Numbered from the stretch's first letter, positions 1-8,567 are shown. The stretch: DNA of 29,893 bases from JBKPIY01 sp046730475 (GCA_046730475.1 JBKPIY010000038.1:1-29893), one strand, 5' to 3'. Numbers and translations are program-made. Notes: generated by a model not told the origin, from the letters alone.

Positions 1-2
1 GG

Positions 3-1496
3 ACCGACATGCTCGAACGCGCGGTCGCCGAAGAGCGGGCGCCGACCTTCGGGGCGCTGCTCGAGCGCGGCGTGCTCGTTCCCGACTGCGTCTCGAGCTT
101 CCCCTCGGTGACGCCGGTGGCCAGCTCGGAGATGATGACCGGCACCGGCCCGGCCGGCCACTGGGTGATGGGCATGAACTGGTACCACCGCCTGGAGCGC
201 CGCTACATCGAGTACGGCTCCTCGTTCGAGGCGACCCGGACATTCGGGCTGTTCAGGGCCATGTACGACCTCGTCTACAACATGAACCTCGACCACCTCA
301 GCTGGGAGGCGGAGACGGTTTTCGAGCGCCTCGGCGACGCCGGCGTTCGCACGGCGACCACGCCGTTTCTGATCTACCGCGGCCGCCGCCGCCATGAGCT
401 CAGTCTCGAGGGGCTCGTCCGCCGGGCCGCGGCGGCGGCGAGCTTTCGGCACGCTGTGTGGGGCCCCGACGAGTTCTTCTACGGCGACCTCTACGCGAGC
501 CGTTCCACCGGATGCGGGCCGACCTTCACCCGCCCCGGGACCCGCGATGAGTACGCCGCCTGCGTCGCCGCCCAGCTGGTGCGCGAGGGCGCCTACGATC
601 TTCTCCTTCTCAGCCTTCCCGACAACGATTTCCACTCCCACCGTCATGGCCCCGAGGCGCAGGTCGACTCGATCGCTCGCGCCGATGGCTACTTCGCCTC
701 GATCCTCGAGGAGGCCGGGGGCCTCGATCCCTTCTTGGCGGAGCACGCCGTGATCCTCACCGCCGACCACGCCCAGACCCCGGTCGACCACGGCCTCGCC
801 CTCGCCGACGAGCTCGCGGGGGACTGGAAGGTGCTCGAGCCCAACGCGCTCAATCCCGAGGACGCCGAGGTCGCGGTCAGCCCGACCAGTCGAGCGGGCG
901 CCGTCTACGTCCTCGACACCGGCGACGGACACGCGGTCGCCCACGAGCGCCTCCGCATCCGGCTCCGCGAGCTCGACGGCGTCGATTTGATCGCGTGGCT
1001 TGCCGACGAAGAGGGGATGCCGCTGGCGCGCCCGGGGGTCGGCGTCCCCGTTGACGAGCGCCTCGAGGCGGTGGTCGAGCGGGGCGACCGAGAGCTTCGC
1101 TTCCGCCCTGGCGGCCAGCTGCGCGACGTGCGGGGGGCCGAGTGGTCGGTCCGGGGCGACCCCGACGCGCTCGCCGCCGACGTCACCCGCGGGCGGTTCG
1201 AGAGCGAGGAGTACCCGGACGCCCTCTGGCGGCTATGGTCGGCGCTCGCCTCCCCGCACGCCGGCGACGTTCTGATCTCGGCGGCCGACGGATACGAGTG
1301 CATCGACTGGGGAGGGGTGAGCCACGTCGGCGGCGGCAGCCACGGGGCGCTCTCGCGGGAGGACTCGCTGGCCCCCCTCCTGTTCGTCGGCTGTGGTCCC
1401 CGGAAGCCGCGAAAGCGCGCCCAATGGGCGCTCCGCGACATCGCCCCGGTGCTCCTCGGGCACTTTGGCATCTCGGTGGACGGAGCCCCGGTATGA
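3..1496 (+). CDS. Alkaline phosphatase superfamily hydrolase (type I phosphodiesterase/nucleotide pyrophosphatase-like), 5' truncated
   Basis: Metal-dependent phosphoesterase of the alkaline phosphatase superfamily; substrate unknown. The frame is open to the window edge, and the residues before the first ATG (position 9) read T-D, as expected just after the family's N-terminal metal-binding IDGL segment. The true start therefore lies upstream and one metal-binding Asp is missing. Numbering from the ATG at 9, the segment FPSVTPVASSEMMTG carries the likely nucleophile Thr35. Metal-ligand motifs follow in family order: PDNDFHSHRHGP, ILTADHAQTP, and GGGSHGALS near the C-terminus. A distinctive SHVGGGSHG stretch precedes the end. 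The stop overlaps the start of the GtrA-like gene by 4 bp (ATGA), so the two are probably co-translated. Family is certain; specificity (nucleotide, phosphonate or lipid phosphate) cannot be read from sequence. Confidence 0.85.
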   Translation, partial: TDMLERAVAEERAPTFGALLERGVLVPDCVSSFPSVTPVASSEMMTGTGPAGHWVMGMNWYHRLERRYIEYGSSFEATRTFGLFRAMYDLVYNMNLDHLSWEAETVFERLGDAGVRTATTPFLIYRGRRRHELSLEGLVRRAAAAASFRHAVWGPDEFFYGDLYASRSTGCGPTFTRPGTRDEYAACVAAQLVREGAYDLLLLSLPDNDFHSHRHGPEAQVDSIARADGYFASILEEAGGLDPFLAEHAVILTADHAQTPVDHGLALADELAGDWKVLEPNALNPEDAEVAVSPTSRAGAVYVLDTGDGHAVAHERLRIRLRELDGVDLIAWLADEEGMPLARPGVGVPVDERLEAVVERGDRELRFRPGGQLRDVRGAEWSVRGDPDALAADVTRGRFESEEYPDALWRLWSALASPHAGDVLISAADGYECIDWGGVSHVGGGSHGALSREDSLAPLLFVGCGPRKPRKRAQWALRDIAPVLLGHFGISVDGAPV

Positions 1497-2035
1497 GCCC
1501 GACCGAGATGGCGCGGCGGATCGGCCGCGGGACGCTGAAGCCGCAGAACTGGATCCAGTTGTTCCAGTTCGGCCTCGTCGGGGGCTCGGGCTACCTGGTC
1601 AACCTGACCGTGTTCGCGGTCCTCAACAAGGCGCTCGACATCCATTACATCCCGGCGGCGATCGGTGCCTTCTGCGTCGCGGTCACCAACAACTTCCTCT
1701 GGAACCGCCACTGGACCTTCGACGCCGCCCACGGCCATGCCGGCTTTCAGGCTGCGCGGTTCTTCGCAGTCAGCGTTGCCGGCCTCGCGATCAACCTGGT
1801 CGCCCTCAGGCTTCTGGTCGAGGCCGGGACAGGTGAGCTGCCGGGCCAGGCGCTGGCGGTGGCGATCGCAATGCCCTTCAACTTCATCTTCAACAAGCTG
1901 TGGACCTTCGACCAGGGCCCGCAACCGGAGCCCGAGGCCGAGGCGGAACCCGAGGCCGAGGTCGAGGTCGAAGGGCCGGGCCGCGATCGTGCAACCGAGC
2001 GGTTGCATAACTCGCCCCGCTCCGTCAGCCGCTAG
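1493..2035 (+). CDS. GtrA family membrane protein
   Basis: Small integral membrane protein of the GtrA/DPMS family. Members are implicated in flipping or handling polyprenyl-linked sugars in cell-surface glycan synthesis. The 180-residue product has four predicted membrane segments starting near residues 25, 50, 85 and 115. It shows two family hallmarks, NNFLWNRHWTF after the second segment and FNFIFNKLWTF after the fourth. The C-terminal tail after about residue 140 is a repetitive acidic P-E-A-E-V stretch, probably disordered. The ATG start overlaps the upstream hydrolase stop by 4 bp, suggesting coupling. A 7-bp hairpin (TGCAACC / GGTTGCA around 1989-2006) lies inside the 3' end. Its stop codon shares a CTAG with the convergent metallophosphoesterase. 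Confidence 0.88.
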   Translation: MSPTEMARRIGRGTLKPQNWIQLFQFGLVGGSGYLVNLTVFAVLNKALDIHYIPAAIGAFCVAVTNNFLWNRHWTFDAAHGHAGFQAARFFAVSVAGLAINLVALRLLVEAGTGELPGQALAVAIAMPFNFIFNKLWTFDQGPQPEPEAEAEPEAEVEVEGPGRDRATERLHNSPRSVSR

Positions 2036-2814
2036 CCGTCACCCGCCGGCATCAGCACCTGCTCGATCGAGCGGGCAAGGCCGTCGTCGCCGATCTCGAC
2101 TGCCGCCCCCATCACCCACACGTCGTCGCCGGCGGTGTCGAAGCGGATCGGCATCTGGGTGCGAAAGGCTTCCAGCGCCTGCTCGCGGCGGACACCGATC
2201 ACCCCCGCCTGCGATCCGGTCATTCCGACGTCGGAGAGATACGCGGTCCCGCCGGGGAGGAGGCGGGCGTCCGCGGTGGGGACGTGGGTGTGGGTGCCGA
2301 GGATCGCCGCCACCCGCCCGTCGAGATGCCAGCCCATCGCCACCTTCTCGCTGGTCACCTCGGCGTGGAAGTCGACCAGGATCGCGTCCGCCTTCCCGTC
2401 GAGCTCGGCGAGCACCTCGTCGATCACCGGAAACGGCGAGCGTTCGACGGTCAGGTGGACGGAGCCGCTGAGGCTGACGACCCCGACCCGCATCCGCGCC
2501 GCCTCCACCACCGTGTGCCCGCGACCGGGGTTGGCAGCCGGGAAGTTGACCGGCCGGACCACCCTTCGTTCGCGCCTGAGGTATTCGTAGACGCCACGGT
2601 GACGATAGGCGTGGTTGCCGAGGGTGATCACGTCGGCGCCGCAGTCGAACAGCTCCTTCGCGCACTCCTCGGTGATCCCGACGCCGCCGGCGGCGTTCTC
2701 GCCGTTCACCACCACCAGGTCGGGCTTGTGCTCGTCGCGGAGGGCCGGCATCGTCGCGGCCAGCCCCTCGCGCCCTGGCTTCCCGACGACGTCCCCGATG
2801 AACAGCACCCGCAT
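2032..2814 (-). CDS. YmdB-family metallophosphoesterase (TIGR00282-like)
   Basis: 260-residue calcineurin-like phosphoesterase of the YmdB family, whose studied member hydrolyses 2',3'-cyclic nucleotides and affects biofilm decisions in Bacillus. The ligand set is intact: D8 in FIGDVVGKPG, E39 and N40 in VVNGENAAGG, GNH in ITLGNHAYRH, DFHAEVTSEK and GTHTHVPTAD. Length matches the family (about 260-266). The start at 2814 begins directly with the conserved beta strand MRVLFIGD; longer in-frame extensions run into the divergent ABC gene and are rejected. A TACGCT hexamer (2829-2824) lies 9 nt upstream and may drive a near-leaderless mRNA. It diverges from the ABC ATPase and converges on the GtrA gene with a shared stop palindrome. 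Confidence 0.9.
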   Translation of the reverse strand: MRVLFIGDVVGKPGREGLAATMPALRDEHKPDLVVVNGENAAGGVGITEECAKELFDCGADVITLGNHAYRHRGVYEYLRRERRVVRPVNFPAANPGRGHTVVEAARMRVGVVSLSGSVHLTVERSPFPVIDEVLAELDGKADAILVDFHAEVTSEKVAMGWHLDGRVAAILGTHTHVPTADARLLPGGTAYLSDVGMTGSQAGVIGVRREQALEAFRTQMPIRFDTAGDDVWVMGAAVEIGDDGLARSIEQVLMPAGDG

Positions 2815-2859
2815 GGCGGGAGCAGCGTACCCGCGGGGGCCAGCCGCTAGCTTTCGCCC

Positions 2860-3663
2860 ATGGCTGCTGAACGCGCCCGTTCGCGTCGGGCCGGCGGCAC
2901 CCCGGGCACCGGCGCGAAGGGGACCGGACCCTCGCAGGCCGCCGAGCGGGGACCCACGACCCTCCGAGTGACGGGGCTGCGCAAGCGGTTCGGCAACCGT
3001 GAGGCGCTCGTCGGCGTCGATCTCGAGGCTCACTGGGGCGAGCTGATCGCGGTTCTGGGCCCCAACGGTGCGGGCAAGACCACCCTGCTCTCGATCATCG
3101 CCGGGATTGCCCCCGCGGATGGGGGGGAGGTCGAGGTCGAGCGCGACGAGGTCGGCTGGGTCCCCCAGCAGGCGGGCCTGTACCGGCGGCTTACGGTCGC
3201 CGAGAACCTCCGGCTCTTCGCCCGGCTCGAGGGAGTCGGCGACCTCGACGGGGCGGTCGACGAGATGCTCTCCCAGACCGGCCTCGCCGAGCGCCGCGAC
3301 GACCAGATCGCCTCGCTCTCGGGCGGAAACCAGCAGCGGATCAACATCGCCATCGGCCTCCTCGCCCGCCCGTCGGTGCTCCTCCTCGACGAGCCGAGCG
3401 CGGGCCTCGACCCCCGCCAGCGGGTGCGGCTGTGGGAGTTCGTCTCCGCACTGGCGGCCGCCGGGACGACGGTGATCTACTCGACCCACCAGATCGACGA
3501 GGCGAGCCGGTACGGGGACCGGCTGGTGGTCCTCGCCGACGGGGAGTCCTTGTTCGACGGCACCTTCGCCGAGCTTCGCCGGGCCGCCGGATCCGGACCC
3601 GAGGGCGCTCCCACCGATGCCGAGAGCGAGTTTGTCCGCTTCCTCGAGAGCAGGAGCCGCTGA
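2860..3663 (+). CDS. ABC transporter ATP-binding protein
   Basis: 267-residue ATPase subunit of an ABC-2-type exporter. After a basic, Gly/Pro-rich N-terminal extension of about 35 residues come Walker A (GPNGAGKTT), the Q-loop region (GWVPQQAGLY), a signature LSGGNQQR, Walker B (VLLLDEPSAGLD) and the H-loop (YSTHQ). It overlaps the following permease by one base (TGATG), so the two form a transporter operon. The start at 2860 has no Shine-Dalgarno sequence but lies 6 nt after a TAGCTT -10-like hexamer, consistent with leaderless initiation. The substrate cannot be inferred; homologous pairs include drug, lipid and natural-product exporters. Confidence 0.93.
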   Translation: MAAERARSRRAGGTPGTGAKGTGPSQAAERGPTTLRVTGLRKRFGNREALVGVDLEAHWGELIAVLGPNGAGKTTLLSIIAGIAPADGGEVEVERDEVGWVPQQAGLYRRLTVAENLRLFARLEGVGDLDGAVDEMLSQTGLAERRDDQIASLSGGNQQRINIAIGLLARPSVLLLDEPSAGLDPRQRVRLWEFVSALAAAGTTVIYSTHQIDEASRYGDRLVVLADGESLFDGTFAELRRAAGSGPEGAPTDAESEFVRFLESRSR

Positions 3664-5018
3664 TGGGCTGGCTGTTCGTCAAGGACCTCCAGATCCTGAA
3701 GCGGTCTCCGCTCCTCACCGGCCTGTTGGTCGTCTACCCGATCGTCCTTGCGGTGCTGATCGGGCTCGCCATCTCGCGCAGCCCGGAGAAGCCCAAGGTC
3801 GCCTTCCTCAACGAGATTCCCTCGAACGCGGGGCTCAACCTCGGGCCGAACGAGGGCCTGAGCCAGGCCGCGGCATACCAGCAGATCTGCTCGAAGATCG
3901 AGTGCGTTCCGGTCGCGAACCGCCAGCAGGCCGAGCAGAAGGTCCGCGACGGCGACGTCCTCGGCGCCCTCATCCTCCCTCCCGACTTCCTCGACAAGCT
4001 CGAGGCCCAGCTCAGCACCACCGCGACCGAGCCGGCGACCGTCGACGTGCTCCTCAACAACGACGATCCGCTCAAGGCCCAGTTCGTCGACGATCGCATC
4101 CAATCGCTTCTCACCCAGGCGAACCTCCTTCTCTCCCACCGGATCTCGCGGGTGGCGGTGCGCTACGAGCGGATCATCGCCAACGGCGGCGCGTTCCATA
4201 TTCCCTTCCTCGGCGAAACCGTGAACGTGCTCGGCCTCCGGCACGCCGAGGACATCCTCAAGGCGATCTCCGCCACCGTGCCGCCGGCGGAGCGCCCCGC
4301 GCTCGAGGCGGTGGCAAACTTCGCCCGGCTCGCTCGCCGGAACCTGGCCCTCGCCAACAACCTCCTCGACTCGATCCGGGAGCCGATCGCCGTCGACAGG
4401 CAGGTGATCGCCGGCAGCGTCCCCCCGCTCGACACCTACGCGATCGCGGTGGCGGCGTCGGTCACCCTAATGTTCGTCACCGTGCTGCTGGTGGCGGGAT
4501 CCCTGGCCCTGGAGCGCGAGGAGAACACCTTCAGCCGCCTTACCAGGGGGCTGGTGGGGCGGATCGGGCTGCTGGTCGAGAAGATCGGGCTCGGGACCGT
4601 AGCCGCCTTCGTCGTCACCCTGCTGTTGTTCGTCGTCCTCACCCTCTTCGTGAGCATCGACTGGGGCCGGATCTATCTGATCGTCCCCGCGGTGCTGCTC
4701 GCCGGCGCCGCCTCCTCGGCGATGGGCTCAGCGATCGGCGCCGCCGCCCGCGAGGTCCGCGCCAGCGCCCTGCTCGCCTTCGCGCTTTCGCTCCCGATCG
4801 CCTTCCTCTCCCTGGTCCCCTCGGGGACGGTGAGCAAGACGCTGTTCGACGTGATCCGCGTGATCACGGGGGCCTTCCCCTTCCGCCCGGCCCTCGACGC
4901 CCTGTCCGGGGCGCTGTCCGAATCCGGCCCCGACCTCCCGCTTCCCCTCCTTCACCTCGCGCTGCTGGCGGTGGGATATCTGGTGCTCGCGCGGCTGGCG
5001 CTGCGGCGTTTCGCCTAG
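3663..5018 (+). CDS. ABC-2 type transporter permease
   Basis: 451-residue membrane subunit partnering the preceding ATPase. A first transmembrane helix lies at about residues 15-38 (SPLLTGLLVVYPIVLAVLIG). It is followed by a large extracytoplasmic domain of about 220 residues, then a cluster of five to six helices from about residue 260 to the C-terminus. This is the usual topology of ABC-2/YhgE-like permeases. The extracytoplasmic part has a Cys pair (ICSKIEC) that could form a disulfide. The start overlaps the ATPase stop by one base, so translation is probably coupled. Two hairpins follow the stop (5020-5065), a likely end of the operon. Substrate unknown. Confidence 0.88.
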   Translation: MGWLFVKDLQILKRSPLLTGLLVVYPIVLAVLIGLAISRSPEKPKVAFLNEIPSNAGLNLGPNEGLSQAAAYQQICSKIECVPVANRQQAEQKVRDGDVLGALILPPDFLDKLEAQLSTTATEPATVDVLLNNDDPLKAQFVDDRIQSLLTQANLLLSHRISRVAVRYERIIANGGAFHIPFLGETVNVLGLRHAEDILKAISATVPPAERPALEAVANFARLARRNLALANNLLDSIREPIAVDRQVIAGSVPPLDTYAIAVAASVTLMFVTVLLVAGSLALEREENTFSRLTRGLVGRIGLLVEKIGLGTVAAFVVTLLLFVVLTLFVSIDWGRIYLIVPAVLLAGAASSAMGSAIGAAAREVRASALLAFALSLPIAFLSLVPSGTVSKTLFDVIRVITGAFPFRPALDALSGALSESGPDLPLPLLHLALLAVGYLVLARLALRRFA

Positions 5019-5019
5019 C

Positions 5020-5065
5020 GGCAAGGACCCAGCTTGCCTTCGCGGCGGCGACCGACCGCCGCCGC
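5020..5065 (+). terminator. Tandem hairpins after the ABC operon
   Basis: Two consecutive inverted repeats lie right behind the permease stop: GGCAAG/CTTGCC (5020-5025 with 5033-5038) and a perfect 9-bp GC-only stem GCGGCGGCG/CGCCGCCGC (5042-5050 with 5057-5065, 6-nt loop). There is no U-tract, as is common in high-GC actinobacteria. They separate the ABC operon from the hemB promoter. Confidence 0.55.
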
Positions 5066-5108
5066 AGGGTTTCCGCGACCGTCTGCCGGGGCCCGAGGGG
5101 CGGGGTCC

Positions 5109-5114
5109 TAGAAT
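5109..5114 (+). promoter_or_regulatory. -10 element TAGAAT for hemB (leaderless)
   Basis: TAGAAT ends exactly 7 nt before the hemB ATG at 5122, so transcription is expected to start at or next to the start codon. No clear -35 hexamer was seen. Confidence 0.6.
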
Positions 5115-5121
5115 CAAGGCG

Positions 5122-6111
5122 ATGGCCTTTCCCGTCACTCGCCTGCGCCGGCTGCGCCGGACGAAGGCCCTGCGCGACCTGGTCCGGGAGACCGAGCTCA
5201 CCCCGGAGCACCTGGTCCAGCCCCTGTTCGTGACCGGGGGCGAGGGGGTGCGCGAGGAGATCGAGTCGATGCCCGGGATCGAGCGCCTGTCGATCTCGGA
5301 GTCGGTCGCCGAGGTGACCGAGCTCGCCGCCGCCGGCGTCCGCGCCGTTCTCCTCTTCGGCCTCCCGGGGTCGAAGGACGAGGTCGGCAGCGAGGCCTAC
5401 GACGACGAGGGCGTGATCCAGATGGCGGTCCGGGCGCTGAAGGAGGCCCACTCGGAGATCGTGGTGATCACCGACGTCTGCCTGTGCGAGTACACCTCCC
5501 ACGGCCACTGCGGCGTGATCCGGGAGGGTGAAGTCGACAACGACCTCACCCTGGAGCTGCTCGCCAAGACCGCGATCAGCCACGCCGCCGCCGGGGCCGA
5601 CGCGGTCGCCCCCAGCGACATGATGGACGGCCGGGTCGGAGCGATTCGGGGCCAGCTCGACGATGAGGGCCACTCGAACGTCCCAATCATCGCCTACAGC
5701 GCCAAATACGCCTCGGCCTTCTACGGGCCCTTCCGGGAGGCGGTCGACTCCGCTCCTGGGTTCGGGGACCGGCGTGGCTATCAGATGGATCCCGCCAACG
5801 GCGACGAGGCGGTTCGCGAGGCCCTTCTCGACGTCGAGGAGGGCGCCGACGTCGTGATGGTGAAGCCGGCCCTTCCCTACCTCGACATCGTTCGCCGGGT
5901 GAAGGAGGCGACCGGGGTGCCCGTCGCCGCCTATCACGTCGGGGGCGAGTACTCGATGCTGAAGGCGGCGGCGGAGCACGGCTGGCTCGACCAGCGGGCG
6001 GCCGCGATCGAGTCGCTGATCGGGATCCGCCGGGCCGGCGCCGACATCGTCGTCACCTACTTCGCCAAGGACGCGGCAGCCTGGCTCGCCCAGGAGGCAA
6101 CCCGCCGTTGA
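5122..6111 (+). CDS. hemB: Porphobilinogen synthase (delta-aminolevulinic acid dehydratase)
   Basis: Condenses two 5-aminolevulinate molecules to porphobilinogen, the first common step from ALA to all tetrapyrroles. The 329-residue length is normal. The two Schiff-base lysines are present: K195 in YSAKYASAFYGPF and K248 in VMVKPALPYLD. The cysteine cluster D-V-C120-L-C-E-Y-T-S-H-G-H-C130 marks a zinc-dependent active site. The DAVAPSDMMDGRV block is typical. It heads an operon with the fused siroheme-decarboxylase-like gene (40 bp downstream) and hemL. The start is fixed by the family N-terminus and by TAGAAT 7 nt upstream. Confidence 0.97.
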   Translation: MAFPVTRLRRLRRTKALRDLVRETELTPEHLVQPLFVTGGEGVREEIESMPGIERLSISESVAEVTELAAAGVRAVLLFGLPGSKDEVGSEAYDDEGVIQMAVRALKEAHSEIVVITDVCLCEYTSHGHCGVIREGEVDNDLTLELLAKTAISHAAAGADAVAPSDMMDGRVGAIRGQLDDEGHSNVPIIAYSAKYASAFYGPFREAVDSAPGFGDRRGYQMDPANGDEAVREALLDVEEGADVVMVKPALPYLDIVRRVKEATGVPVAAYHVGGEYSMLKAAAEHGWLDQRAAAIESLIGIRRAGADIVVTYFAKDAAAWLAQEATRR

Positions 6112-6151
6112 CGGCGAACGCGGCGACGGCGGCACCCGAGAGGGGGCTCCG

Positions 6152-7231
6152 GTGAGCGCCTCGGCGGCCCGCCCCAAGGCCCGCTCCCGCGCCGCCGGCG
6201 CGGCGGTGTCGCTCGACGGAGTCGACAAGCGCCTGATGAACCTCCTGCAATCGAGCTTCCCGCTCGACCCCGAGCCTTACGCGCTGATCGCCGCCGACGC
6301 CGACCTCGGCGTCGCCGAGGTGAAGGCGCGGACCCAGCGGCTCCTCGACGCGCGGATCATCCGCGAGATCACCCCGATCTTCGACACCCGGGCTCTCGGC
6401 TACAGCTCGATGCTGGTGGCGGCCAAGGTCGACGCCGACAACCCGCACCGGGCGGCGCGGATCATCAACCTGCACCCCGGGGTCTCCCATAACTACCTGC
6501 GAACCCACGTGTTCAACCTCTGGTTCACGATCGCGACCCCGCCCGACTCCAGCCTCGGGCTCGACGGGACCCTAGATGTCTTGGCGCGGCTGACCGGGGC
6601 CGACTCGATTCGCCAGCTCCCCACCCTGCGCCTGTTCAAGATCAACATGAACCTGGAGATGGTGGGCGGCACCGAGGCCCTGGCCGCCGCCGAGGCAGTC
6701 GAGGCGCGCGAGCTCGGGCGCCAGCCCTACGACCGCACGGACATCGCCGTGATCCGCGCGCTCCAGGGGCCGATGGAGGTCGTCGACCGTCCCTACGCCG
6801 CCGCCGCCGCCGAGGTGGGGATGGACACGGATGCCTTCCTCTTGCACCTCGCCGGGATGGTCGACCGCAAGCTCCTGAGACGGGTGGCGGCGATCCTCTA
6901 TCACCGCCGGGCGGGCTTTTCCGCCAACGGGATGGGGGTGTGGCGGGTGCCCGAGGACAGAATCGTCGAAGTCGGCTCGAGGATGGCGGCCGTCCGCGGG
7001 GTCTCGCATTGTTACCAGCGCCCCACCTACGAGGACTGGCCCTACAGCGTCTTCACGATGGCGCACGGGCGCTCGAAGCAGGAGTGCGATGCGATCCTCG
7101 ACCGGATCGCCGGTGAGCACGACCTCCACGGCGACCACCGCGCCGTCCTCTACTCCTCCACGGAGTTCAAGAAGGTCCGGCTCCACTACTTCACCGACGA
7201 CTACGCCGCCTGGGAGGCGGAGCACGGCTAG
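6152..7231 (+). CDS. Fused AhbA/AhbB-type protein (siroheme decarboxylase, Lrp/AsnC-like)
   Basis: 359-residue protein made of two homologous Lrp/AsnC-like halves, each a winged-helix plus a ferredoxin-like domain (about 21-165 and 190-350). Automatic annotation usually calls such proteins Lrp/AsnC regulators. The motifs instead match siroheme decarboxylases (AhbA/AhbB, NirD/L/G/H): GVSHNYLRTHVFNLWFTI around H113-H119 in the first half, and GVSHCYQRP...DWPYSVFTMAHGR around H286 in the second. In known systems these are separate or paired subunits converting siroheme to 12,18-didecarboxysiroheme. Start GTG at 6152 with a purine-rich SD (AGAGGGGG) 6 nt ahead. It lies 40 bp after hemB and directly abuts hemL, which strongly supports a tetrapyrrole role. 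A heme-sensing regulator remains an alternative. Confidence 0.85.
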   Translation: MSASAARPKARSRAAGAAVSLDGVDKRLMNLLQSSFPLDPEPYALIAADADLGVAEVKARTQRLLDARIIREITPIFDTRALGYSSMLVAAKVDADNPHRAARIINLHPGVSHNYLRTHVFNLWFTIATPPDSSLGLDGTLDVLARLTGADSIRQLPTLRLFKINMNLEMVGGTEALAAAEAVEARELGRQPYDRTDIAVIRALQGPMEVVDRPYAAAAAEVGMDTDAFLLHLAGMVDRKLLRRVAAILYHRRAGFSANGMGVWRVPEDRIVEVGSRMAAVRGVSHCYQRPTYEDWPYSVFTMAHGRSKQECDAILDRIAGEHDLHGDHRAVLYSSTEFKKVRLHYFTDDYAAWEAEHG

Positions 7232-8527
7232 ATGAGCGACGTGCCGCCGGGCTTCTCGACCGAGGAGTCGTCCCGGCTGTACGAGCGGGCGGCGGCGCTG
7301 CTCCCGGGAGGGGTTAACTCGCCGGTGCGGGCGATGGGCTCGATCGGACGCGGCCCGATCTTCATCGCGCGCGGGGAGGGCCCCTACCTCTGGGACGTCG
7401 ACGGGAACCGGTACGTCGATTGGGTCTCCTCCTGGGGCCCCTTGATCCTCGGTCACGCCGACCCCGCGGTGGTGGCTGCGGTCCGCGAGGCCGCCGGGCG
7501 GGGGACCAGCTACGGTGCCCCGGCGGCCGCCGAGGTGGAGCTGGCCGCCGAGGCCGTTGATCGGTTTGCGTCGGTGGAGATGGTGCGGATGACCAGCTCG
7601 GGCACCGAGGCGGCGATGAGCGCGATCCGCCTCGCCCGGGCGGTCACCGGGCGCGAGCGGGTGATCAAGTTCGCGGGCGCCTACCACGGTCACGTCGATG
7701 GCCTCCTCGTCGAGGCGGGCTCGGGGCTCGCCACCGCCGGTGTGCCCGCCAGCCCCGGGGTCACCGAGGCCCAGGCCGCGGCCACCGTGGTCGTTCCCTG
7801 GAACGACGCCGACGCCCTCGCCCGGGCGGCGACCGAGGCGGAACCGGCGGCGATCCTGGCCGAGCCGGTCCCCGCAAACATGGGGGTGGTCCCGCCCGAG
7901 CCCGGCTTCCTCGACCGCCTCCGCGAGCTCGCCACCGCCTCCGGTGCCCTACTCGTCCTCGACGAGGTGGTCTCGGGCTTTCGGGTGGCGCGGGGCGGGG
8001 CCCAGGAGCTCTACGGGGTGGAGGCCGACCTCACGGTGATGGGCAAGGTCCTCGGGGGCGGGCTCCCCGCAGCGGCCTTCGGCGGGCGCCGCGCGTTGAT
8101 GGAGCGGATCGCCCCCGCCGGCGACGTCTACCAGGCGGGGACTCTGTCGGGGAACCCGCTCGCGGTCGCCGCCGGCCTCGCCACCCTGCGGCGGCTGGAC
8201 GCGCCGGCGTACGCCCGGCTCGGCGAGACCACCGCCCGCCTCGCCGCCTCGCTCCGCGAGGCCGCCGGCGAGTGGCCGGTGTCGGTCGTCTCCGAGCCCG
8301 GCCTGCTGACCGTGTTCTTCTCGCCCGACCCGCCGCGCGACTTCGCCGGCGCCTCGGCCTGCGATACCGACGCCCACGCCCGCTTCTGTCGGGCGCTGCT
8401 CGAGCGCGGTGTCTATCCGCCGCCGTCCCAGTTCGAGGCCTGGTTCCCCTCCCTCGCCCATGACGACGGGGCGATCGAGCTGACCACCTCGGCCTCCGCC
8501 GAGGCGTTCGCCGCCGCCTTCCGTTGA
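7232..8527 (+). CDS. hemL: Glutamate-1-semialdehyde 2,1-aminomutase
   Basis: PLP enzyme making 5-aminolevulinate from glutamate-1-semialdehyde in the C5 pathway, feeding the HemB encoded two genes upstream. 431 residues, standard length. The family is recognisable from LLPGGVNSPVRA near the N-terminus, TSSGTEAAMSAIRLAR (PLP phosphate binding), KFAGAYHGHVD, the LDEVVSGFR aspartate motif and the PLP lysine K272 in VMGKVLGGGLP. The ATG follows immediately after the upstream TAG with no spacer, indicating coupled translation. The stop is followed by 40 bp holding the promoter of the next gene. Confidence 0.97.
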   Translation: MSDVPPGFSTEESSRLYERAAALLPGGVNSPVRAMGSIGRGPIFIARGEGPYLWDVDGNRYVDWVSSWGPLILGHADPAVVAAVREAAGRGTSYGAPAAAEVELAAEAVDRFASVEMVRMTSSGTEAAMSAIRLARAVTGRERVIKFAGAYHGHVDGLLVEAGSGLATAGVPASPGVTEAQAAATVVVPWNDADALARAATEAEPAAILAEPVPANMGVVPPEPGFLDRLRELATASGALLVLDEVVSGFRVARGGAQELYGVEADLTVMGKVLGGGLPAAAFGGRRALMERIAPAGDVYQAGTLSGNPLAVAAGLATLRRLDAPAYARLGETTARLAASLREAAGEWPVSVVSEPGLLTVFFSPDPPRDFAGASACDTDAHARFCRALLERGVYPPPSQFEAWFPSLAHDDGAIELTTSASAEAFAAAFR

Positions 8528-8553
8528 CGCCAACGACGAGGCCTCGGCGGGGG

Positions 8554-8559
8554 TAACCT
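8554..8559 (+). promoter_or_regulatory. -10 element TAACCT before the gene at 8568
   Basis: TAACCT ends 8 nt before the ATG at 8568, and no SD is present. A TTGACG at 8524-8529 is 24 nt away, too far for a normal -35. Confidence 0.5.
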
Positions 8560-8567
8560 CGCGCGGG

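Noticed and set aside
1989..2006. Hairpin TGCAACC/GGTTGCA as terminator of the GtrA gene
   Set aside because: It lies inside the coding sequence, 30 nt before the stop, without a T-tract.
4864..6228. Minus-strand open frame of 454 codons opposite hemB
   Set aside because: Composition typical of an antisense shadow; hemB motifs are complete on the plus strand.
8524..8559. TTGACG...TAACCT as a full promoter
   Set aside because: The 24-nt spacer is too long; only the -10 element is kept.
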